A stretch of 64,000 nucleotides of DNA from Winogradskyella epiphytica (lineage in GTDB: Bacteria > Bacteroidota > Bacteroidia > Flavobacteriales > Flavobacteriaceae): contig NZ_QJTD01000002.1 in the NCBI RefSeq assembly GCF_003217215.1, forward strand, positions 632,654 through 696,653, in the 5' to 3' direction. The translations under genes were made by a program, and so were the position numbers. Below the pieces are notes generated by a model. The model made no database searches and was not told the origin of the DNA. It saw only the letters and a program-made list of their open reading frames with translations. Of this stretch, positions 35,491 to 43,631 are shown one piece after another; within the stretch, counting starts at the first letter, position 1; the number at the start of each line of letters is the position of its first letter.

Positions 35491-36879
35491 CTAAATATTA
35501 GCCACAGCTTTTATTTCAGCTATAATTTTATCGGCCAAATTATCTGCTTCCACTTGTGATGGCGCTTCTGTATAGATTCGAATTATTGGTTCGGTATTAC
35601 TCTTACGTAAATGCACCCAACTATTAGCGAAGTCGATTTTAACACCATCTACCGTGTTTATGTTATCATGACTGTAATTCGCTTCCATAGTTTTTAAAAT
35701 CCCATCAACATCTAATCCAGGCGTCAATTCTATTTTTTTCTTACTCATAAAGTAATTTGGATAGCTTGCTCTAAGCGCACTAACTTTCATGTCTTTTTCG
35801 GCAAGTAAACTTAAAAATAAAGCCACGCCAACTAAAGCATCACGTCCATAATGAGATTCTGGATAAATGATTCCTCCGTTGCCTTCACCACCAATAATGG
35901 CATTGTTTTTCTTCATTAAAGCAACTACATTCACTTCTCCAACAGCACTGGCTTCATAGGTGCCACCATGCTTTTCGGTAATATCTCTTAACGCTCTTGT
36001 AGAACTCATATTACTCACTGTACTTCCTGGAGTTTTACTCAATACATAATCTGCACAGGCTACAAGTGTGTATTCTTCACCAAACATCTCGCCATTTTCG
36101 TCCATAAATGCCAAACGATCTACATCTGGATCTACAACAATTCCGAAATCAGCACGCTCGTCAACCACTGCTTTTGCTAAGTCACCTAAATGCTCTTTCA
36201 AAGGTTCCGGGTTGTGAGGAAAATGTCCTGTTGGATCACAATACAATTTCACAGGCTCCACACCTAAACGCTCTAATAATAATGGAATAGCGATTCCTCC
36301 TGTTGAGTTGACACCATCAACCACCACTTTAAAATTAGCATCTTTAATGGCCTTTGTATTTACTAATGGCAACTTTAAAACCTCATCAATATGTATATCG
36401 ATATAAGCGTCGTTTTTTGTGATTTTTCCAAGATCATCCACCTCAGCGAAATTCATGGTATTAGATTCAGCGATTTCTAAAATCTTTTGTCCTTCGGCAC
36501 CATTCAAAAACTCTCCTTTCGCATTTAAAAGCTTTAAAGCATTCCATTGTTTTGGATTATGACTTGCTGTTAAAATTATACCACCATCAGCATATTCCAT
36601 AGGTACAGCGATTTCAACCGTTGGCGTTGTCGACAACCCTAAATCAATCACGTGAATTCCTAAACCAACTAAGGTATTCATAACTAATTTCTGAATCATT
36701 TCTCCAGAAATACGAGCATCACGTCCAACGACCACTCTATAAGTATCTTTATTGCGTTGTTGTTTTATCCAAGTGCCATACGCAGCGGCAAACTTAACCG
36801 CATCTATAGGCGTTAAATTCTCGTCAACTGGACCTCCAATTGTACCTCTGATTCCTGATATAGATTTTATTAGTGTCAT
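35491..36879 (-). CDS. glmM: Phosphoglucosamine mutase
   Basis: The protein has 462 aa and converts glucosamine 6-phosphate to glucosamine 1-phosphate for peptidoglycan and lipopolysaccharide synthesis. The phosphoserine loop is TASHNP with S106. The metal site DPDVDR (about 253-258), the sugar loop GEGNGG (about 337) and the phosphate-binding R(K)SNTEPIIR (about 434) are in order. It is a single gene, read away from the ACP phosphodiesterase-like gene. Confidence 0.92.
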   Translation of the reverse strand: MTLIKSISGIRGTIGGPVDENLTPIDAVKFAAAYGTWIKQQRNKDTYRVVVGRDARISGEMIQKLVMNTLVGLGIHVIDLGLSTTPTVEIAVPMEYADGGIILTASHNPKQWNALKLLNAKGEFLNGAEGQKILEIAESNTMNFAEVDDLGKITKNDAYIDIHIDEVLKLPLVNTKAIKDANFKVVVDGVNSTGGIAIPLLLERLGVEPVKLYCDPTGHFPHNPEPLKEHLGDLAKAVVDERADFGIVVDPDVDRLAFMDENGEMFGEEYTLVACADYVLSKTPGSTVSNMSSTRALRDITEKHGGTYEASAVGEVNVVALMKKNNAIIGGEGNGGIIYPESHYGRDALVGVALFLSLLAEKDMKVSALRASYPNYFMSKKKIELTPGLDVDGILKTMEANYSHDNINTVDGVKIDFANSWVHLRKSNTEPIIRIYTEAPSQVEADNLADKIIAEIKAVANI

Positions 36880-36958
36880 AAATAATTAGTTTTTAGCAAA
36901 TATAAAGAGATATACGCTTTATAACTATTTTGTGATTATGAATTTGTAAATTCGAAGC

Positions 36959-37561
36959 ATGAATTTTCTCGCGCATATATACCTTTCAGGAGATAATAAA
37001 TTAGTCACAATCGGCAACTTTGTTAGTGATGGAGTAAGAGGCAATAAATACAAATTGTATCCTCCCGAAATTCAAGCTGGCATAGTTCTACATCGTCATA
37101 TAGATACCTTTACAGATGCGCATCCTATTTTTAGACAGAGCACTAAACGACTTCATCCCGCTTATGGACATTATAGCGGTGTCATCATAGATATTTTTTA
37201 CGATCATTTTTTAGCCAAAAACTGGGAGACATACTCCGATATTCCTTTAGCCGATTATGTCGCTGATTTTTATAAAAGTTTAAACGAAAATATTGATATT
37301 CTACCACAACGATTTCAGCAACTCACACCAATTATGATTGAAGGTAATTGGTTATTGAGTTATGCCACAATTGAAGGTATTCAACTTGTTTTAAATGGTA
37401 TGAACCGTCGAACAAAAGGGCGTTCTAAAATGAATGAAGCCACAAAAGAACTCCAAGAACATTATGAAGACTTTGAAAAAGAATTTACTTTGTTTTTTGA
37501 AGAGCTTATCGATTATAGTACCCAGAAACGTTTAGAGATTGAAAAACAATTTAACTTATGA
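36959..37561 (+). CDS. ACP phosphodiesterase-like protein (DUF479/AcpH family)
   Basis: The protein has 200 aa and starts with MNFLAHIYLSGD, the usual beginning of this family. It carries HRHIDTFTDAHP (about 46-57) and IDIFYDHFLAKNW (about 78-90), whose His/Asp residues form the metal site. Family members remove the phosphopantetheine arm from acyl carrier protein. The stop overlaps the start of the gamma-glutamyltransferase gene by 4 nt, implying co-translation. Confidence 0.9.
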   Translation: MNFLAHIYLSGDNKLVTIGNFVSDGVRGNKYKLYPPEIQAGIVLHRHIDTFTDAHPIFRQSTKRLHPAYGHYSGVIIDIFYDHFLAKNWETYSDIPLADYVADFYKSLNENIDILPQRFQQLTPIMIEGNWLLSYATIEGIQLVLNGMNRRTKGRSKMNEATKELQEHYEDFEKEFTLFFEELIDYSTQKRLEIEKQFNL

Positions 37562-39264
37562 AACATTTATTTACCCTATTATTCCTCAGTACTTTATGCT
37601 TTACAAGTTGTAAAGAGAATGTAACAACACCAGAACCTGTAGCGAACAAACGAGGTATAATTACTCAAAATGCCATGGTAGTTAGTGCTAGAAAAGAAGC
37701 TTCACAAATTGGCTCTGACATTTTAAAAATGGGAGGAAATGCATTTGATGCTATGATGGCTACAGAAATGGCTTTAGCGGTTACTTATCCTTATGCCGGA
37801 AACCTTGGAGGAGGAGGCTTTTTAGTTTATCGTTTAGCTGATGGAACAAAAGGCGCATTAGATTATAGAGAAAAAGCACCATTAGCAGCTACTAAAAACA
37901 TGTATCTCGACGAAGATGGTGAAGTCATTAAAAACAAAAGTACAATCGGAAGTATGGCCGTTGGGATTCCTGGAACCATAGCTGGTATTTTTGAAGCACA
38001 AAAGCGTTTTGGAAAACTTGAGGTGGCCACGATTTTAAAACCTGTTATTGAATTAGCTAAGAACGGCTATCATATCACAGAAAAACAAGAGAAACGTATA
38101 GCAAGTTATGATAGTTTGTTTAAAGCCGTGAATGGAAAAACCATTCTATATAACAACAGTTTAAAAGCTGGCGATAAGATTTCAAATAAAGAGTTGGCAA
38201 GTACTCTTCAACGCATTTCAGACTATGGTCGTGATGAGTTTTATAAAGGTGAAACCGCGAAGAAACTAGTAAAATATTTTCAAGCTAAAGGAAGTATAAT
38301 TACCATGGAGGATTTAGCCAAATACGAAGCTAAATGGAGAGATCCTGTTTCATTTCAATATGATAATTTAACGGTAACTTCTATGTCGCCACCTTCGTCT
38401 GGTGGAATTTGTTTAAATCAAATCATGACGATGATTGAACCATTTAACCTAAAGGAATACGGACATAATTCCCTGAAAACTATTCAGGTGATGGTTGAGG
38501 CTGAAAAACGAGCTTATGCCGATAGAGGTTACTATTTAGGTGATCCAGACTTTGTTGAAATTCCTTTGGAAACTTTAACCAGCGACGTCTATCTTCAAGA
38601 GCGAATGCAAAACTTTTCGTTTAAAAGTCCGACTCCTATCGATTCTATTTCGCATGGTAAAATTGAAGGCTACGAAAGTGACGAAACTACCCACTACTCT
38701 ATCGTAGATTCTTTTGGAAATGCCATTGCGGTGACCACTACAATTAATGGTGGTTATGGCTCTCTGCTATACGTTGATGAATTAGGTTTCTTTCTAAATA
38801 ATGAAATGGATGATTTTAGCAGTAAACCAGGAACTCCTAATTATTATGGATTAATTGGTGCTGAAGCTAACAGTATTGCTCCTGAAAAACGTATGCTGAG
38901 CTCTATGACGCCTACTATTTTAGAAAAGGACGGGGAGTTTTATATGACGCTTGGAACACCAGGTGGATCGACAATAATTACTTCTGTCCTTCAAACCATC
39001 TTAAATGTTCATGAGTTTGAATTAACCATGCAAGAAGCCGTAAGTGCTCCTCGTTTTCATAACCAGTGGTTACCAGATGAAATTCGTATGGAACCAAATT
39101 CTTTTGACCGTAAATTAGTTGATGATTTAACCGCACTTGGTTATCATGTGAATGAATCGCGCTCACCGATTATAGGAATTGTAAACGGTATTTTAATGCT
39201 CGAAGACGGAACTCTTGAAGGTGGCGCCGATCATCGTGGAGACGATACTGCCGTTGGTTTTTAA
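37558..39264 (+). CDS. ggt: Gamma-glutamyltransferase (lipoprotein)
   Basis: The protein has 568 aa. The signal peptide ends in a lipobox (LCFTSC, cysteine at 18), so the mature enzyme should be membrane-anchored outside the cytoplasm. The self-cleavage and catalytic site is ETTHYS with the nucleophile T377; the substrate-binding SSGGICLNQ (about 280) and late GGSTIITSV (about 470) are also family marks. It cleaves glutathione and other gamma-glutamyl compounds. The length is standard. Confidence 0.95.
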   Translation: MKHLFTLLFLSTLCFTSCKENVTTPEPVANKRGIITQNAMVVSARKEASQIGSDILKMGGNAFDAMMATEMALAVTYPYAGNLGGGGFLVYRLADGTKGALDYREKAPLAATKNMYLDEDGEVIKNKSTIGSMAVGIPGTIAGIFEAQKRFGKLEVATILKPVIELAKNGYHITEKQEKRIASYDSLFKAVNGKTILYNNSLKAGDKISNKELASTLQRISDYGRDEFYKGETAKKLVKYFQAKGSIITMEDLAKYEAKWRDPVSFQYDNLTVTSMSPPSSGGICLNQIMTMIEPFNLKEYGHNSLKTIQVMVEAEKRAYADRGYYLGDPDFVEIPLETLTSDVYLQERMQNFSFKSPTPIDSISHGKIEGYESDETTHYSIVDSFGNAIAVTTTINGGYGSLLYVDELGFFLNNEMDDFSSKPGTPNYYGLIGAEANSIAPEKRMLSSMTPTILEKDGEFYMTLGTPGGSTIITSVLQTILNVHEFELTMQEAVSAPRFHNQWLPDEIRMEPNSFDRKLVDDLTALGYHVNESRSPIIGIVNGILMLEDGTLEGGADHRGDDTAVGF

Positions 39265-39307
39265 TCATAAATACCTACTTTATAACAACTCTTAAATTGA
39301 ATTATTT

Positions 39308-40207
39308 ATGACACAATTTGACGTCATCGTCCTAACAGATCATCGCTACCTCAATGACAGTAACGAACCGTATAAACACAATGTCTTCTACGAAGATTCT
39401 TTGGTTTTAAAAGCACTAGAAGCTGAAGGTTTAATAGTGGATAGAAAAGCTTGGGATGATGCCTCTTTCGATTGGTCAACCACCAAATCTGTAATGTTTC
39501 GAAGTACTTGGGATTATTTCGATCGTTTTGATGAATTTTCAAAATGGCTAAATAAAGTTAAAACCCAAACCACCTTAATCAATTCAGAACAACTCATTCG
39601 TTGGAATATTGATAAACACTATCTTTTAGATTTAAATAAAAATGGAATTCACATTCCTGAAACTAAGTTTTTAGAAGTTGGCACAAGCGATTCACTACAA
39701 AAGTTGCATGAAGAATTAGGATGGACTGATACGGTTTTAAAACCTTGTGTATCTGGTGCAGCTAGACATACCTATAAGTTGAATTCAGAAAATTTAGAGG
39801 AACATGAAACTATCTTTTCAGAGTTGATACAATCTGAGGCCATGATGTTACAGCCATTTCAACATAAAATCGTGTCAGAAGGTGAAATCTCAATGATGGT
39901 TTTTAATGGCCAATATACCCACGCTATTTTGAAACAAGCTAAAGCAGGTGATTTTAGAGTTCAAGATGATTTTGGTGGTTCTATCTATGAGTATTTACCA
40001 ACTGCAGCGGAAATCGAATTTGCAGAACAAGTGGTTAAGGCCTGTCCGGAAATGCCTTTATATGCGCGAGTTGATGTGTTTACAGATAATACCGATCAAT
40101 TAGCTGTTTCAGAAGTAGAACTTATAGAGCCAGAACTTTGGTTTAGAAAACATCCTGAAGCCGCAAATGTTTTAGCTAAAGCCGTAAAAGAAGCATCATT
40201 TATATAA
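39308..40207 (+). CDS. ATP-grasp domain protein
   Basis: The protein has 299 aa. The nucleotide-binding ATP-grasp fold is visible: RWNIDKHYLLDL (about 98-109), VLKPCVSGAARHTY (about 146), the LQPF strand, and the C-terminal metal site ARVDVF then EVELIEPELWF (about 260-280). It resembles glutathione-synthetase-like ligases of unknown substrate. It follows ggt by 43 bp on the same strand, which hints at peptide or glutathione metabolism, but this is only context. Confidence 0.85.
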   Translation: MTQFDVIVLTDHRYLNDSNEPYKHNVFYEDSLVLKALEAEGLIVDRKAWDDASFDWSTTKSVMFRSTWDYFDRFDEFSKWLNKVKTQTTLINSEQLIRWNIDKHYLLDLNKNGIHIPETKFLEVGTSDSLQKLHEELGWTDTVLKPCVSGAARHTYKLNSENLEEHETIFSELIQSEAMMLQPFQHKIVSEGEISMMVFNGQYTHAILKQAKAGDFRVQDDFGGSIYEYLPTAAEIEFAEQVVKACPEMPLYARVDVFTDNTDQLAVSEVELIEPELWFRKHPEAANVLAKAVKEASFI

Positions 40208-40298
40208 TATCTTAGGACTGAGTATTCGAGAATTATTTAACTGAGGTATCTCCTATGGAATAATTCATTTAGTTTTGCAACAATCAATTCATACATAA

Positions 40299-41030
40299 GT
40301 GGCCAAGAAATCAACCTTAAAAAAGACCTTAAAAATAATAGGAGGTTTAATCGTATTCTTTACCTTACCATCACTCTTGTTTTTCGGGTTTTTATACCTA
40401 AAGTACGATGAAGATATACCAACAGGCCAACAAGGTCCAAAAGCAGATCAATTAGCGACACAAATGTTAAATGCCTTAAATGAAGAAGCCTATTTAAACA
40501 CGGATTATTTAGAGTGGACATTTAAAGGCAAACACCATTATAAATGGTATAAGTCGGAACATACATGTGAAGTCTCTTGGGAGCACTTTACCGTTATATT
40601 AGATTTAAAAAACTCCAAAAACTCGAAAGTTTTTGTCGCAGACCAAGAATACAACGGGATTGAAAAACAAGACTATATTAAAAAAGCTGAAAACTACTTT
40701 AACAACGATTCTTTTTGGTTAGTAGCTCCATATAAAGCTTTTGATAATGGTACGGAGCGTCGTTTGGTTAAAACTGAAGATAATAAAGAAGCACTTCTAG
40801 TTACTTATAAGTCTGGCGGAACTACACCTGGAGACTCTTATTTATGGCATTTTGATGATCAAGGAAAACCGAAAAGCTTTCAAATGTGGGTAGATATTTT
40901 ACCTATTGAAGGACTTGAGGCAACATGGGAGAATTGGATAACCACAGAAAGTGGAGCAGAACTTCCAACCTTTCATAAATTCTTACTCTTCGGATTAGAG
41001 CTAGATAATATAAAAGGCTTGCAGTTATAA
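40299..41030 (+). CDS. Conserved hypothetical protein with N-terminal membrane anchor
   Basis: The protein has 243 aa, starting at a GTG (40299); no ATG is near. Residues about 10-34 are a membrane segment (IIGGLIVFFTLPSLLFFGF). The rest is predicted outside the membrane, with a CEVSWEHF strand and a WHFDDQGKP hairpin, and has no recognised catalytic motif. A TAGTTTTG (-7-like) at 40270-40277 lies just upstream. I do not know its function. Confidence 0.75.
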   Translation: MAKKSTLKKTLKIIGGLIVFFTLPSLLFFGFLYLKYDEDIPTGQQGPKADQLATQMLNALNEEAYLNTDYLEWTFKGKHHYKWYKSEHTCEVSWEHFTVILDLKNSKNSKVFVADQEYNGIEKQDYIKKAENYFNNDSFWLVAPYKAFDNGTERRLVKTEDNKEALLVTYKSGGTTPGDSYLWHFDDQGKPKSFQMWVDILPIEGLEATWENWITTESGAELPTFHKFLLFGLELDNIKGLQL

Positions 41031-41042
41031 ACTACAAGCCTT
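41014..41042 (+). terminator. Hairpin overlapping the 243-aa gene stop
   Basis: AAGGCTTG and CAAGCCTT form an 8-bp stem (41014-41021 with 41035-41042) around the stop codon. The following T-run is weak (TTAATTTCT). It is a likely terminator between this gene and the convergent gene on the minus strand. Confidence 0.6.
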
Positions 41043-41070
41043 AATTTCTAAATCTATTTAATGGTTTAGT

Positions 41071-41595
41071 CTATTTAGACCTTTGCCCTACAAATTGCTG
41101 ACTCTTTAATTTAAACAACACATTGAAGCTAGTTAAGCTCCCATAACTCCTTGTAATATATTGCTGAAGGTCAATCTTCTCTTGTTCCTCTAAATTACTC
41201 GAGTTGATCTTTTGCTCCATAACGCGCAGACGATCACGAACCATAGTAATTTTATGAAAAAACGTATCAATTGGAATCTCCTTACCTTGTAAACTCGTAT
41301 CTCCTGGCTCCATTATAAGCTTTCCTCCTTTCCATTTGTCGGCAATTGTTACTACTTCAGAAACATCCGACCATTTCTTTAAAATTGATTTCAAACTACG
41401 TTCTACTTCAAAGAAGCTGACCGTATCCACTTCGTCTTCAGCCGCTTCAATAATTTCAAACTCCGCATCTATTTCTATCGTTTCTAATCCGTTCTCAATA
41501 AACGTTACCCAATAGTGCTTCGAGGTCACATTAGTCACAACGCCTTTTCCAAATTCTGAATGGTTAATTCTTGAACCTATACCAAGTAATTTCAT
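41071..41595 (-). CDS. Hypothetical protein with N-terminal Tudor/SH3-like barrel
   Basis: The protein has 174 aa. Residues about 5-48 (GSRINHSEFGKGVVTNV, then YWVTFIENG) look like the small beta-barrel found at the C-terminus of UvrD/PcrA-type helicases and in CarD-like proteins, a nucleic-acid or RNA polymerase contact. The rest is helical with a GDTSLQGKEIPIDTFFHKI motif seen in Bacteroidota homologues. It may form an operon with the NYN gene 38 bp upstream. The function is unknown. Confidence 0.8.
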   Translation of the reverse strand: MKLLGIGSRINHSEFGKGVVTNVTSKHYWVTFIENGLETIEIDAEFEIIEAAEDEVDTVSFFEVERSLKSILKKWSDVSEVVTIADKWKGGKLIMEPGDTSLQGKEIPIDTFFHKITMVRDRLRVMEQKINSSNLEEQEKIDLQQYITRSYGSLTSFNVLFKLKSQQFVGQRSK

Positions 41596-41633
41596 GTGTT
41601 TAATTCTATATATTGACTGTATTTATAAAATAC

Positions 41634-42395
41634 CTACTTTTTCTTTCCTTTTGATTTTTCCTCTTTAATTTTTACATAGATTAACTTTAATCGTCCTTTT
41701 GAATCTTCACGTCTTTCAATTTCAAACTCAGGAATGGAATTAATCAAGGGGGTTAATTTCTGGAAACCATAATTTCTGGAATCGAAATTAGGTTGTTTCT
41801 TTTGAAGTAAACTTCCAACATCTCCTAAGAATGCCCAACCGTCATCATCAGCCACGTCATCTATGGTAGTAGCTATAAATTTGATTTCTTTAGGTGTTAT
41901 CTTATCGACATCACTTTTAGAATTTGAAGATTTAGCGGTTGACTCGGAATTATTTTCTTCACTTGAAGATTTTAAAATTTCGATATAAATAAATTTATCA
42001 CAAGCAACGATAAACGGATTAGGTGTTTTCTTTTCTCCAATTCCGTAAACTGCCATTCCAGCCTCACGTAAACGAGTGGCTAAACGTGTAAAATCGCTAT
42101 CACTAGACACTAAACAAAAACCATCTACCTTTTCTGAATATAAAATATCCATAGCATCGATAATCATGGCAGAATCGGTAGCATTTTTTCCTGTGGTATA
42201 ACCGTATTGCTGAATTGGAGTAATAGCATTTTCTAACAATAAATTTTTCCATTTAGACAAATGAGGTTTTGTCCAGTCGCCATAAATTCGTTTTATAGTT
42301 GGATTGCCGTATTTCGCAATTTCCTCCATCATTTCTTTTACATATGCCGATGGAATATTATCACCATCAATAAGTACCGCTAATTTTAAATCCAT
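41634..42395 (-). CDS. NYN domain (LabA-like PIN) protein with OST-HTH domain
   Basis: The protein has 253 aa. The N-terminal NYN/PIN nuclease-like fold has LAVLIDGDNIP (about 4-14) and LVSSDSDFTRLATRLREAG (about 92-110), which carry the acidic metal ligands. A Ser/Lys-rich linker (about 140-165) leads to a LOTUS/OST-HTH domain (about 170-245; LGDVGSLLQKKQPNFD). This architecture suggests an RNA-processing or RNA-binding ribonuclease. The acidic residues seem intact. Confidence 0.9.
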   Translation of the reverse strand: MDLKLAVLIDGDNIPSAYVKEMMEEIAKYGNPTIKRIYGDWTKPHLSKWKNLLLENAITPIQQYGYTTGKNATDSAMIIDAMDILYSEKVDGFCLVSSDSDFTRLATRLREAGMAVYGIGEKKTPNPFIVACDKFIYIEILKSSSEENNSESTAKSSNSKSDVDKITPKEIKFIATTIDDVADDDGWAFLGDVGSLLQKKQPNFDSRNYGFQKLTPLINSIPEFEIERREDSKGRLKLIYVKIKEEKSKGKKK

Positions 42396-42445
42396 AAATT
42401 TTTCAAAATATTGTTTAAGCCTTAAATATAGTAGCTTTAAAGTAA

Positions 42446-42471
42446 AAAACCACTCGATTTCGAGTGGTTTT
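42446..42471 (-). terminator. Terminator after the 34-aa gene
   Basis: ACCACTCGA and TCGAGTGGT form a 9-bp stem with a 2-nt loop, flanked by AAA and TTT on both sides. It lies between the 34-aa gene stop (42492) and the NYN gene start (42395), and can act in either direction. Confidence 0.85.
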
Positions 42472-42491
42472 ATTAATCTTTAGTATTGTGT

Positions 42492-42596
42492 TTAGGTTCG
42501 TTTCGCTTTTTTAGCAATTTTATCAGCCTTTTTTTCTTTAGCCGTTTTCGCTGGCTCTTTTTTTACTGATTTCTTAGCATCTTGTGATTTTGCCAT
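42492..42596 (-). CDS. 34-aa lysine/alanine-rich small protein
   Basis: The ORF runs from the ATG at 42596 to a TAA and encodes 34 residues. More than a third are lysine and most of the rest are alanine (for example KKEPAKTAKEKKADK). It is followed by a clear terminator, which supports a real transcript. The composition resembles histone H1-like tails, so nucleic-acid binding is possible, but nothing shows it directly. Confidence 0.6.
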   Translation of the reverse strand: MAKSQDAKKSVKKEPAKTAKEKKADKIAKKAKRT

Positions 42597-42721
42597 GGTG
42601 TTGAAGTTTTACGCTTACGCTTTAAATTATAGTCTAAATGTAGTGAAAATAATGGCACAAAACTTATTCTAAGGTCTTCAATACCATTTATTGAAATACA
42701 ATTATTTCAAACTCAAATGAA

Positions 42722-43129
42722 CTATTCCTCAACCTTCTTCCAAATAAGCTCACTGTTTAATAAAAAACTACCTATATAATCAAAGTTACAATTGCTTGGA
42801 GCAATAATAGATAAAAATGGCTGGTCGTTTTTATCCCGATATAAATGATAGGTCTCACCAATTAATGGTTCAAAACTATAGCGCGAATTATAAACAAGAT
42901 TATTGTACTCGAGCTCTTTCATCATTTTTTCATACTCCGCCTTTAATTCTAAATATTTAGCTTTTATCTGTTTATTGGCCTTATTGATATTTCTTGTTTT
43001 CCATGTAGAATTATCGGTGACTTGTATAGCTGGTGCTCCAATATTAGTTCCATAAGGTTTTAGAGCCGCATCATAACCTTGTGTCTCTTCATTAAAAACT
43101 ATCGAATCTGGCTTTTTATTATCTGACAT
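42722..43129 (-). CDS. DUF2452 domain protein
   Basis: The product has 135 aa from the ATG at 43129 (MSDNKKPDS). An upstream in-frame start at 43207 would add 26 hydrophobic residues that do not look like the family. The family pattern is seen in SIVFNEETQGYDAALKPYG, GAPAI and the C-terminal PLIGETYHLY segment; the middle is a coiled-coil helix. The function of DUF2452 is unknown. Confidence 0.85.
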   Translation of the reverse strand: MSDNKKPDSIVFNEETQGYDAALKPYGTNIGAPAIQVTDNSTWKTRNINKANKQIKAKYLELKAEYEKMMKELEYNNLVYNSRYSFEPLIGETYHLYRDKNDQPFLSIIAPSNCNFDYIGSFLLNSELIWKKVEE

Positions 43130-43296
43130 ATTAATACACTCTTTTAATGAGGATAAAATTAAATTCAATTTAAAGAATGTAAAATATAAAAAGATGAGAT
43201 GAAACAAAACATCTGACCATTATAAATACAAACTCACCTATTATCCTTTATGAAAGCAATATGTAATTTCATCTACAAGCCTATCTTTCTGAAGTA

Positions 43297-43434
43297 TTAA
43301 AACATATCAAACACAAAACCTAATAACCAATAGAGGATCAAGAAAACAACAATGGTTCCAATACAACCACACTTTCCTCCTCCAATTTTCTTTGCGCCCC
43401 AGGCGGCTCCAATAAATTTTAAAATTCGTTCCAT
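43297..43434 (-). CDS. 45-aa single-pass membrane protein
   Basis: The ORF has 45 codons from the ATG at 43434 to the TAA at 43297. An amphipathic glycine/lysine N-terminus (ILKFIGAAWGAKKIGGGK) with a CGC pair at 22-24 is followed by one hydrophobic segment (IGTIVVFLILYWLLGFVF). Regular codon use and a complete reading frame with a plausible membrane span support coding. The function is unknown. Confidence 0.7.
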   Translation of the reverse strand: MERILKFIGAAWGAKKIGGGKCGCIGTIVVFLILYWLLGFVFDMF

Positions 43435-43587
43435 ATTACTGTTTTTATTTTCTATTTCAACTCAATGGTAAATTTATACAGGAATTACTGAAGTTATGTA
43501 CTGTAATCGATTAAAAGAGTGCTCATTTCACAAATTGAGCATTGTTGATGTGATATTCGCTAACATTAAATTAACAACTATAATTTG

Positions 43588-43595
43588 TACCTTTG
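43588..43595 (+). promoter_or_regulatory. -7 element of the uvrA promoter
   Basis: TACCTTTG matches the TAnnTTTG -7 consensus 36 bp before the uvrA ATG; the -33 TTG is not clear. An AGGAGG lies at 43615-43620, 11 nt before the ATG, an unusually good ribosome-binding site for this phylum. Confidence 0.6.
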
Positions 43596-43631
43596 CACTC
43601 TTGAAAAAAAAAACAGGAGGTTTATTCATTT

